Origin: Brotonthovivens ammoniilytica
GTDB taxonomy: Bacteria; Bacillota; Clostridia; Lachnospirales; Lachnospiraceae
Reading direction: 5' to 3'
DNA: 64,000 nt
Assembly (NCBI RefSeq): GCF_025566885.1
Contig: NZ_JAOQJQ010000001.1
Span: forward strand, 434,001 to 498,000
Shown piece after piece: positions 24,828 to 33,383 of the stretch. The translations under genes and the position numbers were made by a program. The number at the start of each line of letters is the position of its first letter. Positions within the stretch are counted from its first letter, which is position 1. Under the pieces are notes generated by a model. That model saw only the letters and a program-made list of their open reading frames with translations. It was not told the DNA's origin and did no database searches.

Positions 24828-26198
24828 ATGGAAAGAGATACATTTTTTACAAGGGATAAAACCTTTTATAAAACACTGTTTCATCTAATGGTAATTGTTG
24901 CACTTCAGAATCTGGTGGCTTACAGTGTAAATATGGCGGATAATATTATGCTGGGAAGCTACGATCAGACAGCGCTTTCCGGAGCCGCTACGGTAAACCA
25001 GGTTTTTTTTATGGTACAGCAGGTGACGCTTGCATTTGGTGAGGCCATGGTAGTACTTGGTGCCCAGTACTGGGGACAGAAAAGGACAGGTCCTATCTGC
25101 AGGCTGACAGGAATTGCTCTGAAGCTTGGTGTGATCTGCGGTGTTATTATTTTTGTGGCAGTGAGTATAGCGCCTGTTCAGATTCTTGGAATTTTTTCCA
25201 ATGATGCCGCCATTGTTACTGCTGGGACACAATACCTTGCAATAATAAAATATACGTTTATTTTATTTATCATTACAAACATAATTATGGCTGCCCTTCG
25301 ATGTGTGGAAACGGTTAATATTTCATTCTATATCTCTGTAGTTTCGCTGCTGCTGAATGTAGCCATTAATTACTGTCTGATTTACGGGAAATTTGGTCTG
25401 CCGGAAATGGGAATCCGGGGAGCTGCTATCGGAACACTGGCCGCTAGAATTTTAGAGCTGCTGATTGTAGTTTTATATGCTGCTTTCAGGGATAAAAAGC
25501 TTCAGCTGTTTAAAAACAATTTTCTGAAAATAGATAAGGATTTAAGAAGTGATTACCGGAAAGTAGGTGTGCCTGTAATTTTGTCTCAGGTTTTATGGGC
25601 TATTTCTGTACCGATGCAGACGGCGATTCTGGGCCATTTGTCTTCCGATGCTATAGCTGCTAATTCGGTGGCCACTACATTTTATCAATATTTAAAAGTA
25701 ATTGTAGTTGCTATGAGTTCTGCCACAGCAGTTATGATCGGAAGTTCTGTGGGACGCGGTGATATGAAGCGCATCAAGTCAGACGCGAGGACGCTAGAAG
25801 TAATTGATCTTATCATTGGAATTGTTCTTGGTGTGGCGCTGTTTGCGCTGCGGGGACCGCTGCTTCAGTTTTATAATCTGAATGATAATGCAACTTCACT
25901 GGCCATGAAGCTGATTGTTGTTATGAGCGTGGTAATGGTTGGAATGTCTTATCAGATGCCTGTGAGTATGGGGATTATCAGAGGCGGAGGGGATGCCCGT
26001 TTTACAATGATTATGAATATGGTCAGCACCTGGGCAATTGTTATTCCTCTTTCCTTTATGAGTGCTTTCTGGTGGCAGTGGCCGGTGGTGCTGGTTGTTA
26101 TTATGATCCAGTCCGATCAGATTTTTAAATGTCTGCCGACCTTTATACGAATGCGCAGTTATAAGTGGATTAAAAAACTGACCAGGAAAGACGCGTAA
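24828..26198 (+). CDS. MATE-family efflux protein
   Basis: This protein of 456 residues has about 12 membrane segments and two related MatE halves, with MADNIMLGSY in the first and SATAVMIGSSVGRGD in the second. It should export cationic drugs or metabolites using sodium or proton gradients. The start at 24828 follows AAAGGAG; an upstream in-frame codon at 24768 lies in the divergent promoter region. The gene is monocistronic and ends at a terminator. Confidence 0.92.
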   Translation: MERDTFFTRDKTFYKTLFHLMVIVALQNLVAYSVNMADNIMLGSYDQTALSGAATVNQVFFMVQQVTLAFGEAMVVLGAQYWGQKRTGPICRLTGIALKLGVICGVIIFVAVSIAPVQILGIFSNDAAIVTAGTQYLAIIKYTFILFIITNIIMAALRCVETVNISFYISVVSLLLNVAINYCLIYGKFGLPEMGIRGAAIGTLAARILELLIVVLYAAFRDKKLQLFKNNFLKIDKDLRSDYRKVGVPVILSQVLWAISVPMQTAILGHLSSDAIAANSVATTFYQYLKVIVVAMSSATAVMIGSSVGRGDMKRIKSDARTLEVIDLIIGIVLGVALFALRGPLLQFYNLNDNATSLAMKLIVVMSVVMVGMSYQMPVSMGIIRGGGDARFTMIMNMVSTWAIVIPLSFMSAFWWQWPVVLVVIMIQSDQIFKCLPTFIRMRSYKWIKKLTRKDA

Positions 26199-26235
26199 AT
26201 GCAAAGAATGTTTTTGACTGACAGGAAATAAAAAA

Positions 26236-26275
26236 ACCGGAGCGGACTTGTTTGAATCCTGCTCCGGCTTTTACC
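26236..26275 (+). terminator. Terminator after the MATE gene
   Basis: The arms CCGGAGC (26237-26243) and GCTCCGG (26261-26267), flanked by A and T runs, form a stem usable by both convergent genes. Confidence 0.7.
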
Positions 26276-26287
26276 TTTTCCGGCAGT

Positions 26288-27247
26288 TTATTTCATGCTG
26301 CTGTAAAATGCTTTTCCATAATGGTCTATCTCATCAGATACAATGGCAGTGACACGGGGGTCTATAATTGGAACTGCCGTACTGAAATTCCCTCCGGGAG
26401 CCATAACGTCAATAGTGCGTCTGACCTCCCGGCGGATTTCCTCTTCAGAAGCGCCTGGCCGTTCCAGAACTCCCTGGGTATCAAAAGCTCCATTTAAAAC
26501 AATTTTACTGCCAAACTTCTCCTTGATAGTTGCCACATCATTGCAGAACTGCAGCGGCTGCAGTGCGTCGATTCCCATTTCTGCAAGATAAGGAATGGCA
26601 GGTTCTATATATCCGCAGGAATGCATTTCGAAGATCATGCCAAGCTTATGAGTATGGTCAATAACTTTCTGAATGTAGGGCATCAGAAATTCTTTCCACA
26701 TATCCATAGAAAAAAACATGTTGCCGTTATTTCCCCAATCGTCATGATAAACAATTATGTCAAAGTTAAAATATTTTTTCAAAATGTCCAGATATTCACA
26801 TTTATATTCTGTGAGAGCCTGAAAAAATTCATGAACTTCGTCGGGGGTCTCTAAAAAAGCACATAATGCATTTTCAAATCCCATCAGAGTCATAAGCCGC
26901 TCAAATGGTCCATTCAGGAACATACACAGAGACATTCGGTTGGTGCGGTCCCAGTTTTTTGTACCTTCCAAGGCAATGGTTTCCCAGTCATAGGAGGACA
27001 AATCCGGAAACGTAATGTGTTCCTTCCAGTTTTCAAGATCTTCAAGCTCTTCCTGGCCGGGGGTGACAGTCTGGGAATTCAGCTGTGGGGTGTAAGTCCA
27101 TTCTACTCCGAACCAGTCTTTTCCGGTTCCTTCCCCAAAATAGCGTTCTCCGTAGGCAAACCAGACGTCATAGTCAGTAAAAGCATTTGGTACGTATGCC
27201 GGAAGCTTATGTTCATAGGTTCTTATTAAGTTTTCACGTGGTGTCAT
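26288..27247 (-). CDS. Uroporphyrinogen decarboxylase-fold protein, MtaA-like
   Basis: This 319-residue TIM-barrel protein belongs to the URO-D superfamily. It has the zinc-type HSCG motif seen in methylcobamide methyltransferases (FEMHSCGYIEPAIP), and lacks the Arg-rich N terminus of true HemE. A catabolic methyl-transfer role, for example in O-demethylation, is possible, but no corrinoid protein or partner methyltransferase lies nearby. It is a single gene on the minus strand. True haem synthesis is unlikely. Confidence 0.78.
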   Translation of the reverse strand: MTPRENLIRTYEHKLPAYVPNAFTDYDVWFAYGERYFGEGTGKDWFGVEWTYTPQLNSQTVTPGQEELEDLENWKEHITFPDLSSYDWETIALEGTKNWDRTNRMSLCMFLNGPFERLMTLMGFENALCAFLETPDEVHEFFQALTEYKCEYLDILKKYFNFDIIVYHDDWGNNGNMFFSMDMWKEFLMPYIQKVIDHTHKLGMIFEMHSCGYIEPAIPYLAEMGIDALQPLQFCNDVATIKEKFGSKIVLNGAFDTQGVLERPGASEEEIRREVRRTIDVMAPGGNFSTAVPIIDPRVTAIVSDEIDHYGKAFYSSMK

Positions 27248-27521
27248 ATCAGTTCATCCTTTTTGTTGGTCTTATGATCCGGGCGGTGTGCCGGATTTGT
27301 TATAAAAATTATAAAACGAGACTCAAAAAATAGAAAATTGATAATACGCATGGAGACATTCCGTTTTGGAATTTTGTTTAAATGTTGCAAATACAACTGC
27401 TGATAAATGAAAAATGTTATAATTTAATGAAAAGATTGATATTTTTCTTTAATAGTGTCAGAATATTAATGGTATCTTTATACGATTTAAATTTAAAAAC
27501 ATCAAATCAGGAGGACATATT

Positions 27522-27896
27522 ATGGAACAGAAATTTTTTAAATGTGAACACTGTGGAAATATTATTGCTTTTGTGGAAAATAAAGGTGTACCGGTAATGT
27601 GCTGCGGTGAAAAAATGAAAGAACTGGTGCCTAATACAACAGAAGCGGCTACCGAAAAACATATTCCGGTATATACTGTAGAAGGAAATAAGGTCTGTGT
27701 AACAGTCAGCAGCTTAGAGCATCCGATGTTAGAAGAACACCTGATCGAGTGGATTTCTCTTGAGACAAAACAGGGAAATCAGAGAAAGGTGCTGAAAGCG
27801 GGGGATGCACCGAAAGCAGAGTTTCTCATCAGTGACGGGGATGAAGTAACAAATGTATATGCATACTGTAATCTTCATGGACTTTGGAAAGCTTAA
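27522..27896 (+). CDS. dfx: Desulfoferrodoxin (superoxide reductase)
   Basis: This 124-residue protein reduces superoxide to peroxide without releasing oxygen. The N-terminal desulforedoxin centre has Cys8, Cys11, Cys27 and Cys28. The catalytic iron centre has EKHIPV (Lys46, His47), EHPMLEEH (His67, His73) and YCNLHG (Cys116, His119). Both centres are complete. AGGAGG precedes the ATG. Ferritin follows 49 bases downstream, probably in one transcript. Confidence 0.97.
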   Translation: MEQKFFKCEHCGNIIAFVENKGVPVMCCGEKMKELVPNTTEAATEKHIPVYTVEGNKVCVTVSSLEHPMLEEHLIEWISLETKQGNQRKVLKAGDAPKAEFLISDGDEVTNVYAYCNLHGLWKA

Positions 27897-27945
27897 AGAA
27901 ATTACTGTTATAAAATAAAAAAAGAACAAAAAAGAGGAGAGGCTA

Positions 27946-28458
27946 ATGTTAAACGAAAGAGTTTCTGAATTATTAAACCAGCAGGTAAATAAAGAATTTT
28001 ATTCTGCTTATCTTTATCTGGATTTTTCCAATTATTATGAAGCAGCCGGGTTGAATGGATTTGCCAACTGGTATAAAGTACAGGCGCAGGAAGAGCGTGA
28101 CCACGCAATGCTGTTTTATCAGTATATGCAAAACAATGATGTAAAAGTAACCCTTGAAGCCATTGCAAAACCGGATCTGGAATTTGAAAACAATATGAGC
28201 CCGTTAAAAGAAGGGCTTGCTCATGAGCAGTATGTGACATCTCTGATTAATGATATCTATGCAGCTGCTTTTGAAGTAAAAGATTTCAGGACGATGCAGT
28301 TTCTGGACTGGTTTATCAAAGAGCAGGGGGAAGAGGAAACAAATGCAAGAGATCTCATTGATAAAATGAATATGTTTGGTTCTGATCCTAAGAGTTTATA
28401 TATGTTAAACAGCGAGCTGGCTGCACGTACCTATACAGCGCCGTCACTTGTACTGTAA
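27946..28458 (+). CDS. ftnA: Bacterial non-haem ferritin
   Basis: This 170-residue iron-storage protein self-assembles into a 24-subunit shell. Ferroxidase ligands are visible in KEFYSAYLYLD, AQEERDHAMLF and IKEQGEEETNA. Length and fold are typical. It follows dfx, which links iron storage to superoxide defence, and adds a second iron store beside the Fez-like operon. Confidence 0.96.
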   Translation: MLNERVSELLNQQVNKEFYSAYLYLDFSNYYEAAGLNGFANWYKVQAQEERDHAMLFYQYMQNNDVKVTLEAIAKPDLEFENNMSPLKEGLAHEQYVTSLINDIYAAAFEVKDFRTMQFLDWFIKEQGEEETNARDLIDKMNMFGSDPKSLYMLNSELAARTYTAPSLVL

Positions 28459-28471
28459 AAAATCACAAAAG

Positions 28472-28504
28472 TGTGGTATCTTAAACAGGTACCACATTTT
28501 TTAT
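28472..28504 (+). terminator. Terminator after ferritin
   Basis: TGTGGTA (28472-28478) and TACCACA (28490-28496) pair, followed by six T residues. Confidence 0.75.
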
Positions 28505-28565
28505 GCAATTTATACACCAGGAAACCTTCGATTCTGTTGTATAAAAAAGTATAGAGAGGATAACT

Positions 28566-29915
28566 ATGACAAAAAAAGAATTTAAACAATTGACAGATCA
28601 GAAAATCCTGATTCTTGACGGGGCAACGGGTTCTAATCTTCAGAAGCGGGGGATGCCGGCGGGAATTTGTCCGGAACTTTGGATTACAGAGCATCCGGAG
28701 ACTTTACAGCAGCTGCAGTCAGAATACATAAAGGCAGGCAGTGACATTTTATATGCTCCTACTTTTTCCGGAAACCGTATAAAAATGGAAGAATATGGAC
28801 TTGGTGATCAATTAGAGGAAATTAATACAAAGCTTGTACAAATCTGCAAAGAAAACGCGGCGGGGCATGTTTTGACAGCCGCGGATATTACCATGACAGG
28901 TGCGCAGCTTGAGCCCCTTGGGGATTTGAAATTTGAGGAACTGATACAAGTATATAAAGAACAGCTTTCTATTTTGGCGGCAGCGGGAGTGGATCTGATT
29001 GCCATAGAAACCATGATGAGTCTGCAGGAAACAAGAGCCGCCGTTATTGCGGCCAGGGAAGTCTGCCCTGAACTTCCGGTAATGGCTGCGTTAAGTTTTA
29101 CGGAAGCGGGAAAAACACTGTACGGTGCCAGTGCAGAGTCTGCAGTGGCAGTGCTGCAGGAGCTTGGTGTAGATGCTGTGGGGCTTAACTGTTCTGCGGG
29201 ACCGGACAAAATGAAAGCGGTTTTGAAAAAAATGGCGGAAGTGTCCAAAATTCCTCTGATTGCAAAACCAAATGCGGGCCTTCCCTCTCTGGATGAAAAC
29301 GGAAATACTGTTTACGATATGAATAAAGAGGATTTTTGTACTTACATGAAGGAGCTGATCGGTGAGGGTGCACAGCTGATTGGCGGCTGCTGCGGAACTA
29401 ATCCGGAATATATTGCAGAGTTAAAAGCGCTGACAAAGTCCTTTGAAAGACCGGTAAAGACAGGTAAGTCAAAACTGTATCTTGCTTCTGAACGGGAAGT
29501 GTTTGCATTTACAGAAGGGCAGCAGCTGAAGCTGGGAGAGGGTATTGATGTGACAAAGGATGAGGAGCTGATGGAAGAGTTGCGGCGGGATGAGTATGAG
29601 ACTGCAACAGACCTGGCCTTCGATCTTCTGGATGATGAGGCCGATGCTCTCCGGTTCTTTGCCGATGCGGATGGAATTGATGAGGCTGAGGCGCTGCTTT
29701 CTCTGATACAGGAAGTGACCTCAGTGGTTTCGCTCCCGGTTGTCATTGCATCCCGCCATGCTGAGACGGTAGAGACAGTCCTGAGAAATTATTCGGGAAT
29801 TGCAGCAGTGGAATGTCTGGCGGAATCTGAAGATGAAAAAACACAGATATTTAGCGCAGTAAAGCGGTATGGTGCTAAATTAGTAACTATTGACAAAAAA
29901 ATTATATATTGCTAG
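28566..29915 (+). CDS. Homocysteine S-methyltransferase-family protein with short pterin-type tail
   Basis: This 449-residue protein has a complete homocysteine-binding barrel at residues 1-290 (LDGATGSNLQKRG, GLNCSA, and the zinc motif GGCCGTNPE). The remaining 150 residues look like a shortened, diverged pterin-binding barrel (ASREVFAFTEGQQLKLGEGID). Full MetH continues with a complete pterin domain, a cobalamin domain and an activation domain, none of which is here. It may work with separately encoded corrinoid and methyltransferase proteins, as in split MetH systems. Methionine synthesis is a reasonable but unproven role. Confidence 0.82.
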   Translation: MTKKEFKQLTDQKILILDGATGSNLQKRGMPAGICPELWITEHPETLQQLQSEYIKAGSDILYAPTFSGNRIKMEEYGLGDQLEEINTKLVQICKENAAGHVLTAADITMTGAQLEPLGDLKFEELIQVYKEQLSILAAAGVDLIAIETMMSLQETRAAVIAAREVCPELPVMAALSFTEAGKTLYGASAESAVAVLQELGVDAVGLNCSAGPDKMKAVLKKMAEVSKIPLIAKPNAGLPSLDENGNTVYDMNKEDFCTYMKELIGEGAQLIGGCCGTNPEYIAELKALTKSFERPVKTGKSKLYLASEREVFAFTEGQQLKLGEGIDVTKDEELMEELRRDEYETATDLAFDLLDDEADALRFFADADGIDEAEALLSLIQEVTSVVSLPVVIASRHAETVETVLRNYSGIAAVECLAESEDEKTQIFSAVKRYGAKLVTIDKKIIYC

Positions 29916-29969
29916 AATTACAGTTATCGTAAAGAAGTACGATAAAGTGCGATAGAAGGAAGGTTTCTT

Positions 29970-30470
29970 ATGAGAAAACTGGCATTATCTATTTTGGTTG
30001 AGAACACTTCCAATGTACTGAGTCATATATCAGGATTATTCAGCAGACGTGGATACAATATTGACAGTATTTCCGCAGGGGTGACAGCAGATCCCCGTTT
30101 TACAAGAATAACCATTGTATCAAGCGGAGATGAACTGATTTTGGAGCAGATTGAAAAGCAGCTTGCGAAATTAGAAGATGTGATTGACATCAAAAAGCTT
30201 CAGGACGGCGAGTCTGTCTGCAGAGAACTGATTTTGGTAAAGGTTCGTGCAAAGGATACAGACCGACAGGCGATTCTTTCAATTACCAGCATTTTCAGAG
30301 CAAAAATTGTGGATGTACAGAAAGATTCCATGGTAATTGAGCTGACAGGAGACCAGGAAAAACTGGAAGCATTTTGTGATCTGCTGGCAGGATATGAGAT
30401 CCTGGAACTGGCAAGAACCGGTATCACCGGCCTTTCTAGAGGAATTGCAAATGTGACATTTATTGATTAA
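29970..30470 (+). CDS. ilvN: Acetolactate synthase regulatory subunit
   Basis: This 166-residue small subunit has an N-terminal ACT domain (LSILVENTSNVLSHISGLFSR-type start, trimmed here) and the ALS_ss C-terminal domain. It gives the catalytic subunit full activity and valine feedback control. The catalytic subunit ilvB is not in the window. ilvC follows 23 bases downstream. Confidence 0.95.
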   Translation: MRKLALSILVENTSNVLSHISGLFSRRGYNIDSISAGVTADPRFTRITIVSSGDELILEQIEKQLAKLEDVIDIKKLQDGESVCRELILVKVRAKDTDRQAILSITSIFRAKIVDVQKDSMVIELTGDQEKLEAFCDLLAGYEILELARTGITGLSRGIANVTFID

Positions 30471-30493
30471 TTTTAAATCAGGAGGATAAAAAA

Positions 30494-31510
30494 ATGGCAA
30501 AAATTTATTATCAGGAAGATTGCAATCTTTCATTACTGGAAGGAAAGACAATTGCAGTAATCGGTTACGGAAGTCAGGGACATGCACACGCCCTTAATGC
30601 AAAAGAATCCGGCTGCAATGTTATCATTGGTCTTTATGAAGGAAGCAGATCCTGGGCCAAAGCACAAGCACAGGGATTTGAAGTATATACAGCAGCGGAA
30701 GCTGCAAAAAAAGCTGACATTATCATGATCTTAATCAATGATGAGAAACAGGCTCAGATGTATAAAGAATCTATTGAACCAAATCTGGAAGCAGGAAATA
30801 TGCTGATGTTTGCACATGGTTTTGCAATCAACTTTAAACAGATTGTACCTCCTGCAGATGTTGATGTAACTATGATCGCTCCAAAAGGACCGGGTCATAC
30901 AGTAAGAAGCGAGTATCAGGCTGGAAAAGGTGTTCCATGTCTGGTTGCTGTAGAGCAGGACGCAACAGGAAAAGCAAAAGATATGGCACTGGCATATGCT
31001 CTGGCAATCGGCGGCGCAAGAGCAGGTGTCTTAGAGACTACTTTCCGTGTGGAAACAGAAACAGATCTTTTTGGTGAGCAGGCGGTTCTCTGCGGCGGTG
31101 TATGTGCATTAATGCAGACTGGTTATGAAGTATTAGTAGAGGCAGGATATGCTCCGGAGAATGCATATTTTGAATGTATTCATGAGATGAAATTAATTGT
31201 TGATCTGATTTATCAGTCAGGATTTGCAGGCATGAGATATTCCATCTCCAATACAGCAGAATACGGTGATTATATTACAGGACCAAAGATCATTACAGAA
31301 GATACAAAGAAAGCAATGAAGAAAGTGTTATCCGATATCCAGGATGGTACCTTTGCAAAAGATTTCCTGTTAGATATGCAGGCAGCAGGCCAGGTACATT
31401 TCAGCGCTATGAGAAAGCTTGCTTCTGAACATCCTTCTGAAGCAGTGGGTGAAGAGCTCCGTAAATTATACAGCTGGAATGATGAAAGTGATAAATTAAT
31501 CAACAACTAA
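30494..31510 (+). CDS. ilvC: Ketol-acid reductoisomerase
   Basis: This 338-residue class I enzyme converts acetolactate to dihydroxyisovalerate in valine, leucine and isoleucine synthesis. The nucleotide motif is GYGSQGHAHALN. The metal-binding acidic residues appear in ETDLFGEQAVL and the C-terminal knotted domain has AYFECIHEMKLIVDL. Length is normal. A terminator hairpin follows the stop codon. Confidence 0.97.
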   Translation: MAKIYYQEDCNLSLLEGKTIAVIGYGSQGHAHALNAKESGCNVIIGLYEGSRSWAKAQAQGFEVYTAAEAAKKADIIMILINDEKQAQMYKESIEPNLEAGNMLMFAHGFAINFKQIVPPADVDVTMIAPKGPGHTVRSEYQAGKGVPCLVAVEQDATGKAKDMALAYALAIGGARAGVLETTFRVETETDLFGEQAVLCGGVCALMQTGYEVLVEAGYAPENAYFECIHEMKLIVDLIYQSGFAGMRYSISNTAEYGDYITGPKIITEDTKKAMKKVLSDIQDGTFAKDFLLDMQAAGQVHFSAMRKLASEHPSEAVGEELRKLYSWNDESDKLINN

Positions 31511-31534
31511 TTCAGATTGATACATAGAGTAATC

Positions 31535-31575
31535 AAAAGCAATATTGTGTGTAAGGCACAATATTGCTTTTTTAA
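31535..31575 (+). terminator. Terminator between ilvC and leuC
   Basis: A perfect 15-bp stem (31535-31549 and 31557-31571) with a 7-base loop runs into T residues 24 bases after ilvC. It should separate or attenuate ilvNC from leuCD-thrC transcription. Confidence 0.75.
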
Positions 31576-31598
31576 GAAAAAACAGGAGGTTTTGTCCA

Positions 31599-32858
31599 AT
31601 GGGAATGACAATGACACAGAAAATCCTTGCCGCTCACGCAGGTTTGGATTCGGTAAGTGCCGGACAGTTAATTGAGGCGGATCTGGATCTCGTACTGGGA
31701 AATGATATTACATCACCGGTGGCAATACATGAAATTGAAAAAATGAAAGTAGACGGTGTTTTTCACAAAGATAAAATAGCCCTTGTTATGGACCATTTTG
31801 TGCCAAACAAAGACATCAAATCTGCGGAGCACTGTAAATGTGTACGTGAATTTGCATGCAAGCATGAGATCTCTAATTTTTTTGATGTTGGACAGATGGG
31901 AATTGAACATGCGCTGCTTCCGGAGCAGGGATTGACTGTTGCCGGAGATGTGATTATCGGGGCAGATTCCCATACTTGTACCTATGGAGCTCTGGGAGCA
32001 TTTTCTACAGGTGTTGGAAGCACAGATATGGCGGCCGGGATGGCCACCGGGAAAGCATGGTTTAAAGTACCATCTGCATTAAAATTTGTTCTCACAGGAA
32101 AACCGGCGCCGTATATCAGTGGAAAAGATATTATTTTACATATTATCGGAATGATTGGTGTGGATGGAGCCCTTTATAAATCTATGGAGTTTACCGGGGA
32201 TGGTATCCAGTATCTTAATATGGATGACCGTTTTACCATTGCGAATATGGCCATTGAAGCCGGCGGAAAGAACGGAATTTTCCCTGTGGATGCAGTAACA
32301 GAGGAATATTTAAAGGAACATTCCAAACGTGAGTATAAAGTATACGAAGCTGATGAAGATGCCGAATATGATGAAGTGTATACCGTTGATTTAAGCTCTT
32401 TAAAATCAACTGTTTCCTTCCCGCATCTTCCTGAGAATACACGTACCATTGACCAGGTGGGAGAGGTGTCGATTGATCAGGTAGTCATCGGCTCTTGTAC
32501 AAACGGACATATTACAGATCTTCGTGTGGCGGCGGATATTATGAAGGGCAGAAAAGTTGCTAAAAATGTAAGATGTATTGTGATTCCAGCTACACAGCAG
32601 ATTTATCTTGAAGCTATGGAAGAGGGACTTCTGAGAACATTTATTGAATGCGGTGCAGTTGTAAGTACACCAACCTGCGGACCATGTCTGGGCGGTTATA
32701 TGGGTGTTATGGCAGCTGGAGAGCGCTGCGTGTCTACCACAAACCGTAATTTTGTGGGGCGTATGGGACATGTAGAGTCTGAAGTTTATCTGGCAAGTCC
32801 TGCAGTTGCAGCTGCCAGCGCAATCGCCGGAAAAATCGCAGACCCGGCCAGAATGTAG
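31599..32858 (+). CDS. leuC: 3-isopropylmalate dehydratase large subunit
   Basis: This 419-residue aconitase-family subunit isomerises isopropylmalate in leucine synthesis. The start at 31599 follows AGGAGG; the longer frame from 31545 runs through the terminator hairpin. Iron-sulfur Cys residues are seen in IGSCTNGHI and TCGPCLGGYMG. Length matches the HACN/LeuC type found in Clostridia and archaea. leuD follows 11 bases downstream; leuA and leuB are not in the window. Confidence 0.96.
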   Translation: MGMTMTQKILAAHAGLDSVSAGQLIEADLDLVLGNDITSPVAIHEIEKMKVDGVFHKDKIALVMDHFVPNKDIKSAEHCKCVREFACKHEISNFFDVGQMGIEHALLPEQGLTVAGDVIIGADSHTCTYGALGAFSTGVGSTDMAAGMATGKAWFKVPSALKFVLTGKPAPYISGKDIILHIIGMIGVDGALYKSMEFTGDGIQYLNMDDRFTIANMAIEAGGKNGIFPVDAVTEEYLKEHSKREYKVYEADEDAEYDEVYTVDLSSLKSTVSFPHLPENTRTIDQVGEVSIDQVVIGSCTNGHITDLRVAADIMKGRKVAKNVRCIVIPATQQIYLEAMEEGLLRTFIECGAVVSTPTCGPCLGGYMGVMAAGERCVSTTNRNFVGRMGHVESEVYLASPAVAAASAIAGKIADPARM

Positions 32859-32869
32859 GAGGTAACAGT

Positions 32870-33358
32870 ATGAAAGCAGCATGCGGAACAGTATTTAAAT
32901 ATGGTGACAATGTAGATACAGATGTTATCATCCCGGCAAGATATCTGAATTCTTCTGATCCTAAGGAACTTGCAGCTCATTGTATGGAAGATATTGATAA
33001 AGAGTTTGTAAATCAGGTAAAAGAAGGAGATATTATTGTAGCGGCAAAGAATTTTGGGTGCGGCTCATCCAGAGAACATGCACCCATCGCAATTAAAGCG
33101 GCAGGTGTCAGCTGTGTAATAGCAGATACCTTCGCAAGAATTTTTTACCGCAATTCTATAAATATTGGTCTTCCTATCATTGAATGTCCAAAGGCGGCAG
33201 AAGAAATTGAAGCGGGAGATGTTGTGGAAGTGAATTTTGATACCGGTGTGATTACTGATAAAACAAAAGGGACTACTTATCAGGGGCAGGCTTTCCCGCC
33301 GTTTATGCAGAAAATTATTGCATGTGAAGGCCTTGTAAACTATATCAACCAGAAATAG
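32870..33358 (+). CDS. leuD: 3-isopropylmalate dehydratase small subunit
   Basis: This 162-residue swivel-domain partner of LeuC has the motifs GDNVDTDVIIPARYL and KNFGCGSSREHAPIA, the latter forming part of the substrate site. AGGAGG precedes it. LeuC/LeuD pairs of this size belong to the group that also includes homoaconitases, but the neighbouring ilv genes favour leucine synthesis. Confidence 0.95.
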   Translation: MKAACGTVFKYGDNVDTDVIIPARYLNSSDPKELAAHCMEDIDKEFVNQVKEGDIIVAAKNFGCGSSREHAPIAIKAAGVSCVIADTFARIFYRNSINIGLPIIECPKAAEEIEAGDVVEVNFDTGVITDKTKGTTYQGQAFPPFMQKIIACEGLVNYINQK

Positions 33359-33383
33359 TATAAGAAAAGATAAGGAAGGTAGA

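Noticed and set aside
26288..27247. hemE of haem synthesis
   Set aside because: The HSCG zinc-type motif and divergent N terminus fit methyltransferase-like members, and no other hem gene is near.
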